This document shows positions 1-9,829 of a DNA stretch of 64,000 nt, one piece after another. This stretch comes from Effrenium voratum (lineage: Eukaryota > Sar > Dinophyceae > Suessiales > Symbiodiniaceae): positions 516,001-580,000 of the forward strand of contig CAUJNA010001624.1 in the NCBI GenBank assembly GCA_963377175.1, given 5' to 3'. Made by a program: the position numbers and the translations under genes. The stretch's first letter is position 1. Every line of letters begins with the position of its first letter. The notes under the pieces are model-generated. The model had not been told where the DNA came from. It was given only the letters and a program-made list of their open reading frames with translations, and made no database searches.

Positions 1-3000
1 GGGACTCCGGGGGTCAAGGTTTTCCTGGTTTCGAGATTGTGAGGTTTTGAGGGGTTTGGCGGCTTCCAGGAGTGCGCCAACGGTTTTGAGGGGCACTCAT
101 AGCAAGCTGTTGGGTGTCTCTCTCTCTCTGTATATCTCTGGGCTGGGAATTGAGACACCTTGCCCCGGTTTCCAGGGCTGCTCTACAAATCCAAGCATAA
201 GGGTAGAAAGTTGATCCCTGCAAAAAGACAACAAAAGGATCCAATGCTACTCAACCGGTCAGAGAGAGAGAGAGAGAAACAGAGAGGGGCAGAAGTTATC
301 TCAAACAAATGGTCGTCGCATTTGGCATTACCCTTTGGAAGGCATTCCTTGGATGGAGACGGGCGCAAAAACAAAGGATGTCCAGTTTGTCTATCTATGT
401 TGCCTGAAGGTTGCCTCCATTTCCCATGACGGCTGGCCACCTCCCCTTTCAGAGAGAGCTGTGTCTGTTTCTCTCATAATTGATAGAAAATGAATTTAAG
501 TTTACATGTGGGTGAAGCGGTTTAACATGGACAGAGTCCCTTTAAACTACATAACCCACAAAATTGTGCCCAAAAAGAAAGACCCCCCAAAAAACAACAA
601 TTCAGAAGTCAGTTCAACATATACTGTAGTGGCTCGTTCAAGATACCAGTTGGTCGTGATCGAGGGCGCCCTGCTGATGTTGAACAACGAACTTGGATGC
701 CCCCAAATACTATCACATGGTCCCGTTCGGCCAAAGGGTGATGTTTGAACTATCCCAAAAGGAAAGCGATTGCTTTTCTCCTGGACGACCAAAAGGTTCA
801 ATAATTAGGATTCAACAAGACCAGCTCATCATTTACTGATTTGAAGCCGTAACAAGGGGGCCAATGGTTCGCGACCATTAGGGGTCAAGAGCCATGATGT
901 ATACGGCTCTGAAGCTGGAAAGGACGACACGACTGTCACGGTCAAGCATCCTCACATCTGATCTATTTCAAGAACTCGCACAAATGCAGGCCGCCTTTTG
1001 ACTCAAAAGCTTCAAAGGCCGTTCCTCTGAAACAGCCAAATCTCGAAGCTGGTTCGACAAATGGGTTCCACCCAGCACCAAAGGACAAGGTGCGTATCCA
1101 AAAGGAACCCATCATTCAACCGGTCACAAAAAAAACAACTTGGGCCATCCCGGAACCGGCCTGGACGTTCAAGGTCGGCGGCGGGCAAGGCCCGCCAGTT
1201 CGCCTGGCAACCCTTGCCAAAGGAGCCACGGTTTTACCGGATGGAACATAACCCTGAGCAATAAGGAGCGAAGCTAAACAAATCGAAGTTGGACTTGGAC
1301 CAGACCAGCAAGCCCGCCCACCTGCATGCACGCGGTTGCATCACAAAATACATTGAAACGCCCCCTTCCATTCCAAAGGAAGCTGAGCATAAACCCCTCG
1401 AATCTCCTTGGCCTGGCATCCAGCCAGTTGGTGCGTTGCATCAACTTGCTGGTGCTAGCCTCCGATTCGTTCAGCAAATTAGATAACCCCTACCCTCGCA
1501 CCCAAAACCAGGCCGAGAAAGATCCCAATGCAAAGGATCCTCTCTCAAATCCGACACTCCCTCATTGCCCCCCCTCGGCCCCCCCAACCCCTCATGCTGG
1601 ACACTGCGCTCCAATTGTTCGCAATTTCCTCAACAAGGGCTATGTCTTTTTGAGGGCTTGGTGCATACCTACTTAGGTGTTGGCACTTGGCACCCCTTAA
1701 CCCCTAAGCCCAGGGATGAGAAAGAGTGGGCACCCCTTTTCTGTTGGCGGATGTTAAGTGGAAACTGGTGTCCCACAACAGTTCAAAAACGATTGATTTA
1801 CTACACATTTGAAGATGTGTACTATAGTATAGCCATGTTTGCAGTGGTTCTGCCAGTCAAGCTTGAAACGCTGAACCCACCATGCAACTGGAATTGGGAT
1901 CCTCCCCAGACCCCCAGTTGCCATGTGAAAAAAAGGGGGGCACCCGTTTTTTTGGAAGATTAATTAAGGGAACCCCCTCTAATCAAACTACAAGGTCAAC
2001 TGCAACAAGTTTTTGCTTTTGTTGGAAGAGATTCAAGGGAAGCCCCTCTAATCTCACAGGATACAAAACCGGTCACCGCTGGCAAGCCCCGCATCTGCGC
2101 CCATCGAGCACCTGCCACAGCTGGGCAGACACGCGGTGGCCGACAGCGCGGCATCCTGCGACACGAAGACCCAGATGGTGGTGAGCAGAAACCTCGTTGC
2201 TGGCGAGCTGTTGGTGTGGGCCAAAGGAAAAAACAACCGAGGGTAGTCGGTGTGTGTGTGTGTGCTTTGTGGCACTTCTTTTTTGTCTTCTGAGATAGCA
2301 AAACTGCTGTTTCTGCTTTGTGGTACAATGTTGTTTGATGTTTAATCACTAAATATCTTATAAGTTATTGTTTGAGTTTCTTGCGTGGGGCTTCTTGTTT
2401 TGTTTCTGTGTCTTGCCGCCACAACCTCAGCGGTATGATATTTCCCCGGGCAGCACCTTGACTGTTCGACCCTGGTTGTTTCCGACCCACTTGTTTGGTC
2501 GGACCAGAGCCACACAAAATGCTCGACCGAGAACCACGCTAAGCTCCAGGCATCTTGAAAACCTCAAAAAGTTGTTTTCAGGTCCAGAAAACCTTCCAAT
2601 GAAGATCTCGACCTCTCCAATGGAGGGATTCGGTCATGCTTAGGGCCTTAAGCATCAAAATCCTACACACAACTTGGTGTGCGAATTACAGCACGCCCGA
2701 AAGGTTCCCAAGATCTTGGTGGTTCCCCTGGAAAATGCTCTTGTATACTGTATTCCAAAGGTAGGCTTGAAGGTCCGACCCAAAGACGCGTCACCTTACC
2801 CCGCGGTGCCTTCCGAACTGTCCAGGTCGACCCCACCAAATTGGCCATGATCTTTAAGACGTCCCAAGACTTGGTTGCAACGACCCCTCTACAAAAAGGG
2901 GAAAACGGTTTGTGGGTCCATTTTTTAAAAAGCTGTTTCAACCAAACAGTTCAAGTCCAGAAAGATCCAACCCAGCTTACTCCGGTGATCCAAAAAGGTC

Positions 3001-3070
3001 CCTAGGTGATTCCTCCATGTGAAGGCTCAAAAGATCCCGAGGTGCTTCCTCTATGGTTCGGATTCCCATC
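1..3070. other. stretch without a supported gene
   Basis: I see no convincing gene here. There is a short AG-repeat tract near 258-280 and a T/G-rich stretch at 2240-2420. One weak minus-strand exon candidate lies at about 2055-2190 (residues FLLTTIWVFVSQDAALSAT), but plus-strand frames over the same bases are equally open. A plus-strand open segment at 1150-1255 is also ambiguous. Confidence 0.4.
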
Positions 3071-3186
3071 CTCGGTCCTCCAGTAGAGAGGCTAGAATAC
3101 GGGTACCCTTTCTTCCGTAGTCTATTGTAGGGGAACCCTCCCAACCGAAAAAGGGGTCAGAAAGGGCACCTGGCTGGGGGACCTAG
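3071..3186 (+). mobile_element. family C inverted-repeat element, copy C1
   Basis: 116 bp with imperfect terminal inverted repeats: left CTCGGTCCTCCAG, right CTGGGGGACCTAG. The interior (AGAGAGGCTAGAATA, GGGTACCC, GGGGAACCCTCCC) is shared with copies at 49595, 60954 and 63158. The right end carries a CCTAG| splice-acceptor-like sequence and the left GTCCTCC a donor-like GT. No clear target duplication at this copy. Confidence 0.75.
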
Positions 3187-3334
3187 ACAAAATCACCCCC
3201 AGTCAATGAGAAAACACTCTTTTCTATGGAAGCACCAACTCACTTTGTTGAGAAACTCCCATTCTGTCTTGGTTGAGCCCCTAAACCCATCGCGGATTCC
3301 GTTACCTCCACATGTCTCTCTCTCTCTCTCTCTC

Positions 3335-3425
3335 TCTGCGAATGAGGGGCTCGGCCACCACCAGCCGCAGCTCTGGCAGCCAGCTCATGAGCGGCAACCG
3401 GAGGGGGGTGAAGGCCCGCGCCCTG
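3335..3425 (-). CDS. exon-like segment, unknown protein
   Basis: Minus-strand open frame with protein-like composition (residues LRLPLMSWLPELRLVVAEPL) between a CT-repeat tract on its downstream side and AGGG on its upstream side. It is only about 28 codons, has no start or stop of its own and would be an internal exon. I do not recognise the product. The plus strand is also open here, so strand is uncertain. Confidence 0.25.
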
Positions 3426-3439
3426 TAAGGGTTCACGTG

Positions 3440-4235
3440 GGCTTGGGTGTGGGTTGGGGTGGGTGTGCGCTGAAGTGGTTGTTTGGTTGTGAGGTTGCTT
3501 GCTGGGGCTGGTTGCTTCTGTGTCTTTTTTGGTTTGTTTGGTCGTTTGCTTGCTTCCTTGCTAGTTTGTTTGGTTAGCCACTCAGCGAATGTATGTGATG
3601 CGTGTTCTAAGCTTTATCAGCTCAAATGCGTGCTTCTCATCTTGAAAATTGATGGTGGCCTGTTCAATCTGTGTTGCTGTTTCTTATCTTTTCTTTGCTG
3701 TGTCTGCTTCCATGCATGTGCGTGTGTGCTGTGTGTGTGTGTATGTGTGCGTGTGTCTGTGTCCACGTGATAGGCTAAGGCGTTGCGTTGGCTTCAAACA
3801 CATGAGAGGCTCACTTCCATGGGAGAACTACTTTATGCTGAGCCAAGGCTGAAACACGCTACATGTTGCGCTCACACGTGTTGCTGTTTTTTTTTTTTGG
3901 AAGGGTTCATATCACAAGAAAAAACAAAAGAAAGCCACAATACCGCCCAAAGGGATCCAACTCAGTTTGAGACAAGTTGAAACTTGATGTTCCCTCAAGA
4001 ATCAAAGAGCCACTAAGCCCGAAAAGGGGTTTGGTGCCCATTCACTAGGTGGTTACCCTCTCGGAAGACAGGTTCGGGCCCTTTTACGTAACACCCCACA
4101 AAGCGAAGTCGTATGTTCCTTACAAAGTCCACGGGCTCCGCTGGCAAGGCGCAACACTTCGCGGAACAAGGAGAAACACAACAGCAAAAAGACAATGAAG
4201 AAAACGGCAACACGCTGCAAACACTGCAAAAACAA

Positions 4236-4266
<31 letters not shown>

Positions 4267-4560
4267 AACAAACAAATCAGCCAAACAGCCCAAATGCCAA
4301 GCTTTCTGGGAGATGTTCAAACCCACCCGATTTTCAGTCTCCAGTCAAAAGCAGAGACCTGGCACCCCGTGGCACTCACCTAAAGATGGTTGAGGTTCTC
4401 CCGCTCAAATGGGCCAAAAGGCCCTCGGTACCCCCATTCAAAGGGCGGCACGCCAAGAAGGGGCCGTGTTTATGACCAAAACCCCCAACATGGTTGTGGA
4501 GATAACCTTGTCATGCCCAAGTGGTTGATCCCCATGACTACTTTATCACTCGGAAGGGAT
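3440..4560. other. non-coding stretch with GT-rich and CAGA repeats
   Basis: Contains a strand-biased GT/TTG-rich tract (3440-3770, including a short GTGTGT run near 3735) and a CAGA/CAAA microsatellite at 4226-4276. The ORFs over these repeats are compositional. A short minus-strand open segment at 4105-4160 (CALPAEPVDFV) is too short to call. Confidence 0.45.
4226..4276 (+). repeat. CAGA/CAAA microsatellite
   Basis: About 12 tetranucleotide units, ACAG grading into ACAA. All six frames stay open across it, which explains several spurious Q/T/D or SVCL-rich ORFs. Confidence 0.9.
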
Positions 4561-4569
4561 TCCGCCAGG

Positions 4570-4722
4570 GTAAGCGCCACTTTTCCGTAGAAGCCACAAG
4601 CATCCCCTCCAACTCCCAGCCTCAAAGGGCTGCCCCGCGCGCTGCGCCACCAGGTGCAGGGAACGGTAGCCGTTGGACTGCGCTCGAAGCGAAGCGGAAG
4701 CGACGTAGGGAGCGACTTGCAG
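4570..4722 (-). CDS. exon-like segment, unknown protein
   Basis: Minus-strand frame of about 48 codons with residues SLRAQSNGYRSLHLVAQRAG, a natural-looking amino-acid mix. The upstream edge has a CTGCAAG acceptor-like sequence. No family recognised. The antisense plus frame (PQRAAPRAAPPGAG...) is also open but low-complexity. Confidence 0.3.
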
Positions 4723-5375
4723 GGAATGAGTTGTACACATGTGAGAACGTAACATTGATGTTTGTTGCCAACCATGCATTGCTTCGTGGAAAAGTAAAAC
4801 TTCATGATGTTGACCATGGTTTCAAACACTGGGTGGGTTACTGAGTATTTGACCATTTGTTGGCCAAACAGTGCGTGAAGATGTCCATGCCCGTTGGTCT
4901 CTCATGCCTTTGGGGGGGTGGAGCCAAGCCCGGTTCTTGAATGCGGGTGGAATAAAAGAAGGCCACGAAGCTGTTGCTATTTGTCAGTTTTCATGTCCTT
5001 TTGTGGGAAACATCCGTATGGTTGAACACATTGCCCCCTAAGACACGGGAGGTTTCGGCCCTTGGCTGTGTTGCTGTTGGGATTCCCGTTTGTTGTCGGA
5101 GGGTTGGTTGCCAAGTGGCCAACTTGGCTTAGAATCCTGACCACTCCTTAGCTCACTTGCTGAGTGGATGGCCCAAAAAAAGTTCAAACCTTACATTTAC
5201 CACTAAAATGGTGTTCACAAAAAGTTTAAAGTTCATGAACAAAGGCAGTGAGTTAGCATGGCCGTTTCAACCTTTGCTGCGCCAGGGAAGAAGTCGGGAG
5301 CGCCAGCTTCTTCTCAAAGCTGCGGCTTGGCTTTGCCGACTGGGCCAGACTTCGAACGGGAACATGAAGGACACC

Positions 5376-5457
5376 CCGAAAAAGAAAAAAAAACAAGGAG
5401 AAGAAAACAAAGAAAAGAAAAGGAAAAAAAAAGAAGAAAAAAAAAGGAAAACAAAAT
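5376..5457 (+). repeat. A/G-only purine tract
   Basis: About 80 bases almost entirely A and G on the plus strand, dominated by GAAAA units. It yields K/E/R-rich (plus) and F-rich (minus) ORFs that should be ignored. Confidence 0.85.
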
Positions 5458-5639
5458 GCAAAACCATTGGCTTTTGACCTACAAGGGGCAGGGGTCACAG
5501 GATGTTTCCGAATTCCCGGTGGGCTCCAACGAGATTGCCACTTGAGGTGCAAAGCTGCAGTTTTTCCAACCAAACCTGCCACAAAATGGAGGTTCCAAAA
5601 AAAGACGAAGCGGCGGGGCCGGCCGAAAAAAAGTCGCAA

Positions 5640-5748
5640 AGTCGCAGAGTCGAAAGGAGTCCGCACCTTCGGATTGCCGATGTAGTCCTTCTGCTTGTCC
5701 CTCAAGGGCCACATCTGGGCCTCGGGATTCTCAGCTTCGACCGAAAAT
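5640..5748 (-). CDS. exon-like segment, unknown protein
   Basis: Minus-strand open frame; residues include AENPEAQMWPLRDKQKDYIG. Mixed charged/aromatic composition is typical of coding DNA, unlike its surroundings. It would be an internal exon of about 36 codons; start and stop are not visible. Product not recognised. Confidence 0.35.
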
Positions 5749-6348
5749 CCACAAGTGGCCCCCTATGACTGGTGTGTCAGTTTAAGCAAGGCCGCCTTTT
5801 CACAACAAGCGGTTGCCAAAGCAACTAATGTCCTACAAGTATGTTTGCTTTCCGCGATTCCACTTCTACTATGCCATGACAAATAGATAAATCTATGACA
5901 CAGCTCGGTTTGCTTGAAGGCTTTGTAGACACTGATAAAAAGGAGACAGGTGTCCTGACCAACTAACTGTAGGAGGATACAAATTCACTGGGGACTCTTT
6001 AGATGTCATTTGCGTGGGCATGTGTGTTCGGCCTCTCAAATGCATAGCCTCACAGAAAACAAACTGAATCCACACAGAGCGCGGAGCGCCGAACAACAAG
6101 AGTATAGCCGTTTCAAAAAATCAAGAAACGCTCTGGTGGGTTTGCCAGCCTGGTTTGGCTCAATCGGAAACCGGACCCCGAAGCCCAAAACAACCATAAG
6201 ACCGTATTCAAATCTACAGAGACGTTGTTTCAAGTCTGAATGTTCTTGCGTCACACTGAAAGCCTGGCAAAATGGTCCACCCGTACCAATGAGAAGAACA
6301 GGGCCTGATATCCACACCGAGATCTACCAAGCCTCCAACTACCAGGGC

Positions 6349-6434
6349 TCTGATTCCGGCCCTGGGGCCCCTGCGATGATATCGCGGACCTCGTAGCACA
6401 GCTGCTCGGCCCGCTCGGCGGAAGGAGCCTCTGC
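6349..6434 (-). CDS. exon-like segment, unknown protein
   Basis: Minus-strand open frame with residues APSAERAEQLCYEVRDIIAG, followed by a GTAGTTGG donor-like sequence directly after the codons for GPESEP. The upstream side ends GGGCAG|. About 28 codons, consistent with a dinoflagellate-sized internal exon. Same strand as the exon candidates at 6965-7560, possibly one gene. Confidence 0.35.
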
Positions 6435-6481
6435 CCACTCACTTAACCCTCATGCCATGGTGTAGTTCCGAGAAAAACTGA

Positions 6482-6584
6482 GTTGTTCAGTGACCCTGGA
6501 AAAAAAAGGGAACCCTTTGTGGGAAAGACCATTTTTAGTGGGGCAGCCGCCAACGAAAAGGGGAAAAAGGTGCCACTGAACAAC
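6482..6584 (+). mobile_element. family L inverted-repeat element, copy L1
   Basis: 103 bp bounded by a perfect 11-bp inverted repeat (GTTGTTCAGTG / CACTGAACAAC), flanked on both sides by TGA (possible 3-bp target duplication). Related sequence, with less clear ends, occurs at 31384-31470 (GTCAGTGACCCTG ... GAGGGGCACG), and a fragment near 10298. Confidence 0.7.
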
Positions 6585-6964
6585 TGAGAAAACAACCGAA
6601 CAGCCAGAAGCATTGCGAGTCTGGACGTTCTCTGAATTTGGAAAACCGTTTTCCTGCGCCACTGCACACATGCCCGCCATGCAACGCGCACACCGCTCTG
6701 CACTAGACACACGTTTGCCGCATGATAAGCGCATGCGCTCAAGAGCATCCACTCAGCACTGCACACACACACACACACTGCCAAATGATACGTGCACCCG
6801 CTCAAGAGCATCCACTCAGCACTGAGCACACGTCTGCCAAGTAATACGCTGGCTCAAGCCCGCCCTGTGCTGGCGTCTTGGCTCACCGGCTTGGGGCAGC
6901 TTCAGTCAGGTCCCGTTTCATTTGCCGCCCTTTGACGAGTTTGGCATAAATTCCAACAGGAATC

Positions 6965-7258
6965 CTACTCTTCGGAAGGGGGGGCAGAATGTTGATCCCG
7001 GATCGATGAACGGCTGTTTATTAATATGGGGGGTGTCCCTGGTCTTAGTGGTGGGTTCATCACTTTTGGAGGGGAACACCCTCCCATCAATAGACAGAGG
7101 TTTATGAATCCGGGGTCAACAAGTTGCCTCACCACCTGTTCAGCAAAACAAACTTTGACCTCGTTTCGGTCTGTACCCTCGTTTCGATCTGTATACCCTC
7201 CTGTTTGCATGGAACCTGACGTTTCGGGGTGCAAGACGATGTTCCGAAGGGACCATTT
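6965..7258 (-). CDS. exon downstream of a family A element, unknown protein
   Basis: Minus-strand open frame of about 98 codons (residues HPETSGSMQTGGYTDRNEG near its beginning, with a TDRNEG repeat). It begins directly after the acceptor-like CCACAG of the element at 7259-7366. Joining it to 7367-7573 by removing bases from GTGGCG through CCACAG keeps that frame open. A second frame (residues PNGPFGTSSCTPK) is the one restored by exact removal of the element. I cannot tell which is used. Product unknown. Confidence 0.35.
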   Translation of the reverse strand, partial: KWSLRNIVLHPETSGSMQTGGYTDRNEGTDRNEVKVCFAEQVVRQLVDPGFINLCLLMGGCSPPKVMNPPLRPGTPPILINSRSSIRDQHSAPPSEE

Positions 7259-7366
7259 GGCTGTGGCTCAAAATTAAAGAGGAGGGGTTACGCGGGTTTT
7301 GGTCCATGTTTCCCCTTGCCAGGGCAACCCATTTTGGAATTCCGGTTTTCTGAATTCGCCACCGCC
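7259..7366 (-). mobile_element. family A (subfamily with GTGGCTCAAAATT end), copy A11
   Basis: 108 bp, plus-strand left end GGCTGTGGCTCAAAATT, right end GAATTCGCCACCGCC, flanked by a 4-bp ATTT direct repeat on both sides (7255-7258 and 7367-7370). The interior (GGAGGGGTTACGC, TGGTCCATGTTTCC, GCAACCCATTTTGG) matches the reverse complement of the copy at 56122. Lies between two minus-strand open frames. Confidence 0.8.
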
Positions 7367-7573
7367 ATTTCTCTGGTGGGGTTGCCATGGCAACATGGAC
7401 ACGCGGTTCCCCCACGAGTCGACCCCTACCCCCAAATCCCGGCTCAGGGCGTCGGCATCCAGAATCACTCGGATGGCAGAGCGATCCCAGACCTGGCGAA
7501 TCCGGCGCGCATTCCGAACCCCCGGCTCAGGCGAAGAGTCATAAGGGTTCGGCCCGCCCCCCCCCCAAAACAA
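7367..7573 (-). CDS. exon-like segment, unknown protein
   Basis: Strongly protein-like minus-strand frame: residues RNARRIRQVWDRSAIRVILD followed by DADALSRDLGVGVDSWGN. It runs from about 7573 to the element at 7259-7366. The C-rich 5' side (CCCCCCCC at 7557-7567) is probably intronic. No family recognised. Confidence 0.4.
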
Positions 7574-7757
7574 AAACAACTAGAGGACGATTGGCCCGAA
7601 AGCATTTTTCCATAGGTGCTCATCCAGCCGCGGAGACACCTTTTTACATCGCTGCGGCGAACGTGTCTGCGCGCGGCGATGCTCAGTGTGTGTGGTCACA
7701 TGAGAGCTCCATCTCATCATCCTACTTTCCTCTCGAACTGCGCCGCGCGATTTCTCA

Positions 7758-8180
7758 CGAAAGTGGTCTGCGCAAGCTGCATTGTTCCAGGCTCTCTGCA
7801 AGCTGCTGCGCGCAAGTGCTCTGTGCAAGTTGCTCTGCGCAAGTGCTCTGCGCCAGTTGCTCCGCGCAAGCGCTTTGCGCATGCGCTCTGTGCAAGTTGG
7901 TCTGTGCAAGTTGCTCTGCGCCAGTTGCTCCGTGCAAGCGCTTTGCGCATGTGCTCTGTGCAAGTTGCTCTGCGCAAGTGCTCTGAGCAAGTTGCTCTGC
8001 GCAAGGGCTCTGCGCCAGTTGCTCCGTGCAAGCGCTTTGCGCATGTGCTCTGTGCAAGTTGGTCTGTGCAAGTTGCTCTGCGCAAGTGCTTTGTGCAATT
8101 GCTCTGTGCAAGTTGCTCTGCGCAAGTTGCTCTGCGCAAGTGACTCTGCGCAAGTTGCTCTGTGCAAGTGCTGCCGGAGC
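7758..8180 (+). repeat. degenerate tandem array, CAAGTTGCTCTGCG-type unit
   Basis: About 30 copies of a 13-15 bp unit (variants GCAAGTTGCTCTGT, GCGCAAGTGCTCT, GCGCCAGTTGCTCC). A longer block containing GCGCCAGTTGCTCC + CAAGCGCTTTGCGCATG recurs at about 7850, 7918 and 8008, showing higher-order organisation. Long ORFs in all frames (LCKLLCAS / EQLAQSN repeats) are products of the array. Confidence 0.9.
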
Positions 8181-8210
8181 TGTGGGAATGCACTTCGCGT
8201 ACTATTTTTG

Positions 8211-8590
8211 CACTTAAAAGTTGCGATTTTCCAGCCGGAGTACTATGTTTGTACTTAAAAGTTGCGATTTTCCAGCCTGAGCTGCGGGAGCACGCTCCGC
8301 ATACTACGTCTGTACTTAAAATTTGCGATTTTCCAGCCGGAGCTGCAGGAGCACGCTCCGCGTACTACGTTTGTACTTAAAAGTTGCGATTTTCAAGCCG
8401 GAGCTGCGGGGGTGTGCTCCGCGTACTACGTTTGTACTTAAAAGTTGCGATTTTCCAGCCTGAGCTGCGGGAGCACGCTTCGTACACTACGTCTGTACTT
8501 AAAAGTTACGATTTTCCAGCCGGAGCTGCAGGAGCACGCTCCGCGTACTACATTTGTACTTAAAAGCTGCGATTTTCAAGCCGGAGCTGC
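8211..8590 (+). repeat. 61-bp satellite array
   Basis: Units start with GTACTTAAAAGTTGCGATTT at 8251, 8312, 8373, 8434, 8495 and 8556, a constant 61-bp period, each followed by CCAGCCGGAGCTGCGGGAGC and ACGCTCCGCGTACTACG. A truncated copy at 8211 begins the array. Similarity between units is high, so the array is young or homogenised. Confidence 0.93.
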
Positions 8591-8599
8591 CGCGGACCA

Positions 8600-8665
8600 G
8601 GGGGGAATCGAACCCGCGACCGCGGGATTGCGAAAACTTCCAAAGGCCGTTTCGCGAGCAAGAAA
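8600..8665 (-). other. tRNA-like B-box sequence
   Basis: On the minus strand the bases GGGTTCGATTCCCCC give a perfect pol III B-box/T-loop with a near-complete T stem. Upstream sequence does not fold into a normal anticodon arm and no clear A box is present. I read it as a tRNA-derived remnant (for example a SINE head) rather than a gene. Confidence 0.4.
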
Positions 8666-8667
8666 AT

Positions 8668-9366
8668 TGCACGGCGCCACAGCGAGAGCGCTTCGACACG
8701 CACAATCTCCGCAGAGGGTTCGCCGAGACTAAGACAAGTTCGCACGGCGCCACAGCGAGAGCGCTTCGACACGCACGATCCCCGCAGAGGGTCGCGCGCG
8801 CACCGCAGAAATCGTAAAAAGTCCTCAGTTTTTGAACCTCGACCACGCGAATCTCCGCAGAGGGTCGCGCGCGCACCGCAGAAATCGTAAAAAAGTCCCC
8901 AGTTTTTGAACCTCGACCACGCGAATCTCCACAGACAGCAGAAATCGTACAAAGTCCTCAGTTTTTGAACCTCGACCACACGAATCTCCGCAGAGGGTCG
9001 CGCGCGGCCAGCAGAAATCGTAAAAAGTCCCCAGTTTTTGAACCTCGACCACGCGAATCTCCGCAGAGGGTCGCGCGTGGACCGCAGAAATCGTAAAAAG
9101 TCCTCAGTTTTTGAACCCTGACCACGCGAATCTCCGCAGAGGGTCGCGCGCGGCCAGCAGAAATCGTAAAAAGTCCCCAGTTTTTGAACCTCGACCACGC
9201 GAATCTCCGCAGAGGGTCGCGCGTGGCCAGCAGAAATCGTAAAAAGTCCCCAGTTTTTGAACCTCGACCACGCGAATCTCCGCAGAGGGTCGCGCGCGGA
9301 CCGCAGAAATCGTAAAAAGTCCCCAGTTTTTGAACCTCGACCATGCGAATCTCCGCAGAGGGTCGC
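8668..9366 (-). repeat. 73-bp satellite array
   Basis: CAGAAATCGTAAAAAGTC recurs at 8806, 8879, 8939, 9012, 9085, 9158, 9231 and 9304: period 73 with one 60-bp unit. Each unit also has CAGTTTTTGAACCTCGACCA and CGAATCTCCGCAGAGGGTCG. The array is preceded by two copies of a related 72-bp unit with GCACGGCGCCACAGCGAGAG (8668, 8740) that share the CTCCGCAGAGGGT piece. Confidence 0.93.
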
Positions 9367-9455
9367 AATCCCGAGGGAGGATCAAACTCCCGCCCCGGCG
9401 CCTTAGAAACCTAAACTAACTTACATAGCTGCTAACGCCGAAGCTACGCAACCCT
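9361..9455 (-). other. second tRNA-like remnant
   Basis: Minus strand shows CTAAGGCGCCGG (as in tRNA D-arms of the Leu/Ser/Arg type) followed directly by GGGAGTTTGATCCTCCC, a perfect 5-bp T stem with a 7-base loop; an anticodon arm is missing between them. A 14-bp inverted repeat (CGCAGAGGGTCGCA / CGCAACCCTCTGCA, one mismatch) encloses the segment. Best read as a tRNA-derived SINE fragment. Confidence 0.4.
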
Positions 9456-9458
9456 CTG

Positions 9459-9812
9459 CAACTTGGCTTGGCTCTATGTAACTTGGCTCTATGTAACTTG
9501 GCTCTATGTAACTTGGCTCTATGTAACTTGGCTCTATGTAACTTGGCTATGTAACTTGGCTCTACTTGGCTCTTGGCTTAACTTGGCTGTACTTGGCTCT
9601 ATGTAACTTGGCTCTATGTAACTTGGCTCTATGTAACTTGGCTCTATGTAACTTGGCTCTATGTAACTTGGCTCTATGTAACTTGGCTCTATGTAACTTG
9701 GCTCTATGTAACTTGGCTCTATGTAACTTGGCTCTATGTAACTTGGCTCTATGTAACTTGGCTCTATGTAACTTGGCTCTATGTAACTTGGCTCTGTGGC
9801 TCTAACTTGGCT
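9459..9812 (+). repeat. 15-bp minisatellite
   Basis: Tandem ACTTGGCTCTATGTA units: about 13 essentially perfect copies at 9597-9795 and 5-6 copies at 9465-9545, joined by a degraded stretch with unit variants. Because 15 is a multiple of 3, the frames stay constant and give pseudo-proteins of YIEPS (minus) and CNLAL (plus) repeats. Confidence 0.95.
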
Positions 9813-9829
9813 CCAAGGGCTCCGCACGG

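Noticed and set aside
7755..8258. Overlapping 130-195 codon ORFs rich in L, C, A, S or Q, E, A
   Set aside because: All six frames stay open because of the degenerate tandem array; no frame is preferred.
8668..9366. Regularly spaced repeats considered as a CRISPR-like array
   Set aside because: Units are contiguous 73-bp satellites without variable spacers, and the DNA is eukaryotic.
8600..9455. Functional tRNA genes
   Set aside because: B-box and T-arm are good, but no anticodon arm and no proper acceptor/D-arm pairing could be drawn for either.
9459..9812. Long repeat-protein ORFs (YIEPS and CNLAL repeats)
   Set aside because: They are products of a 15-bp tandem array that keeps all frames constant; no unique coding sequence adjoins them.
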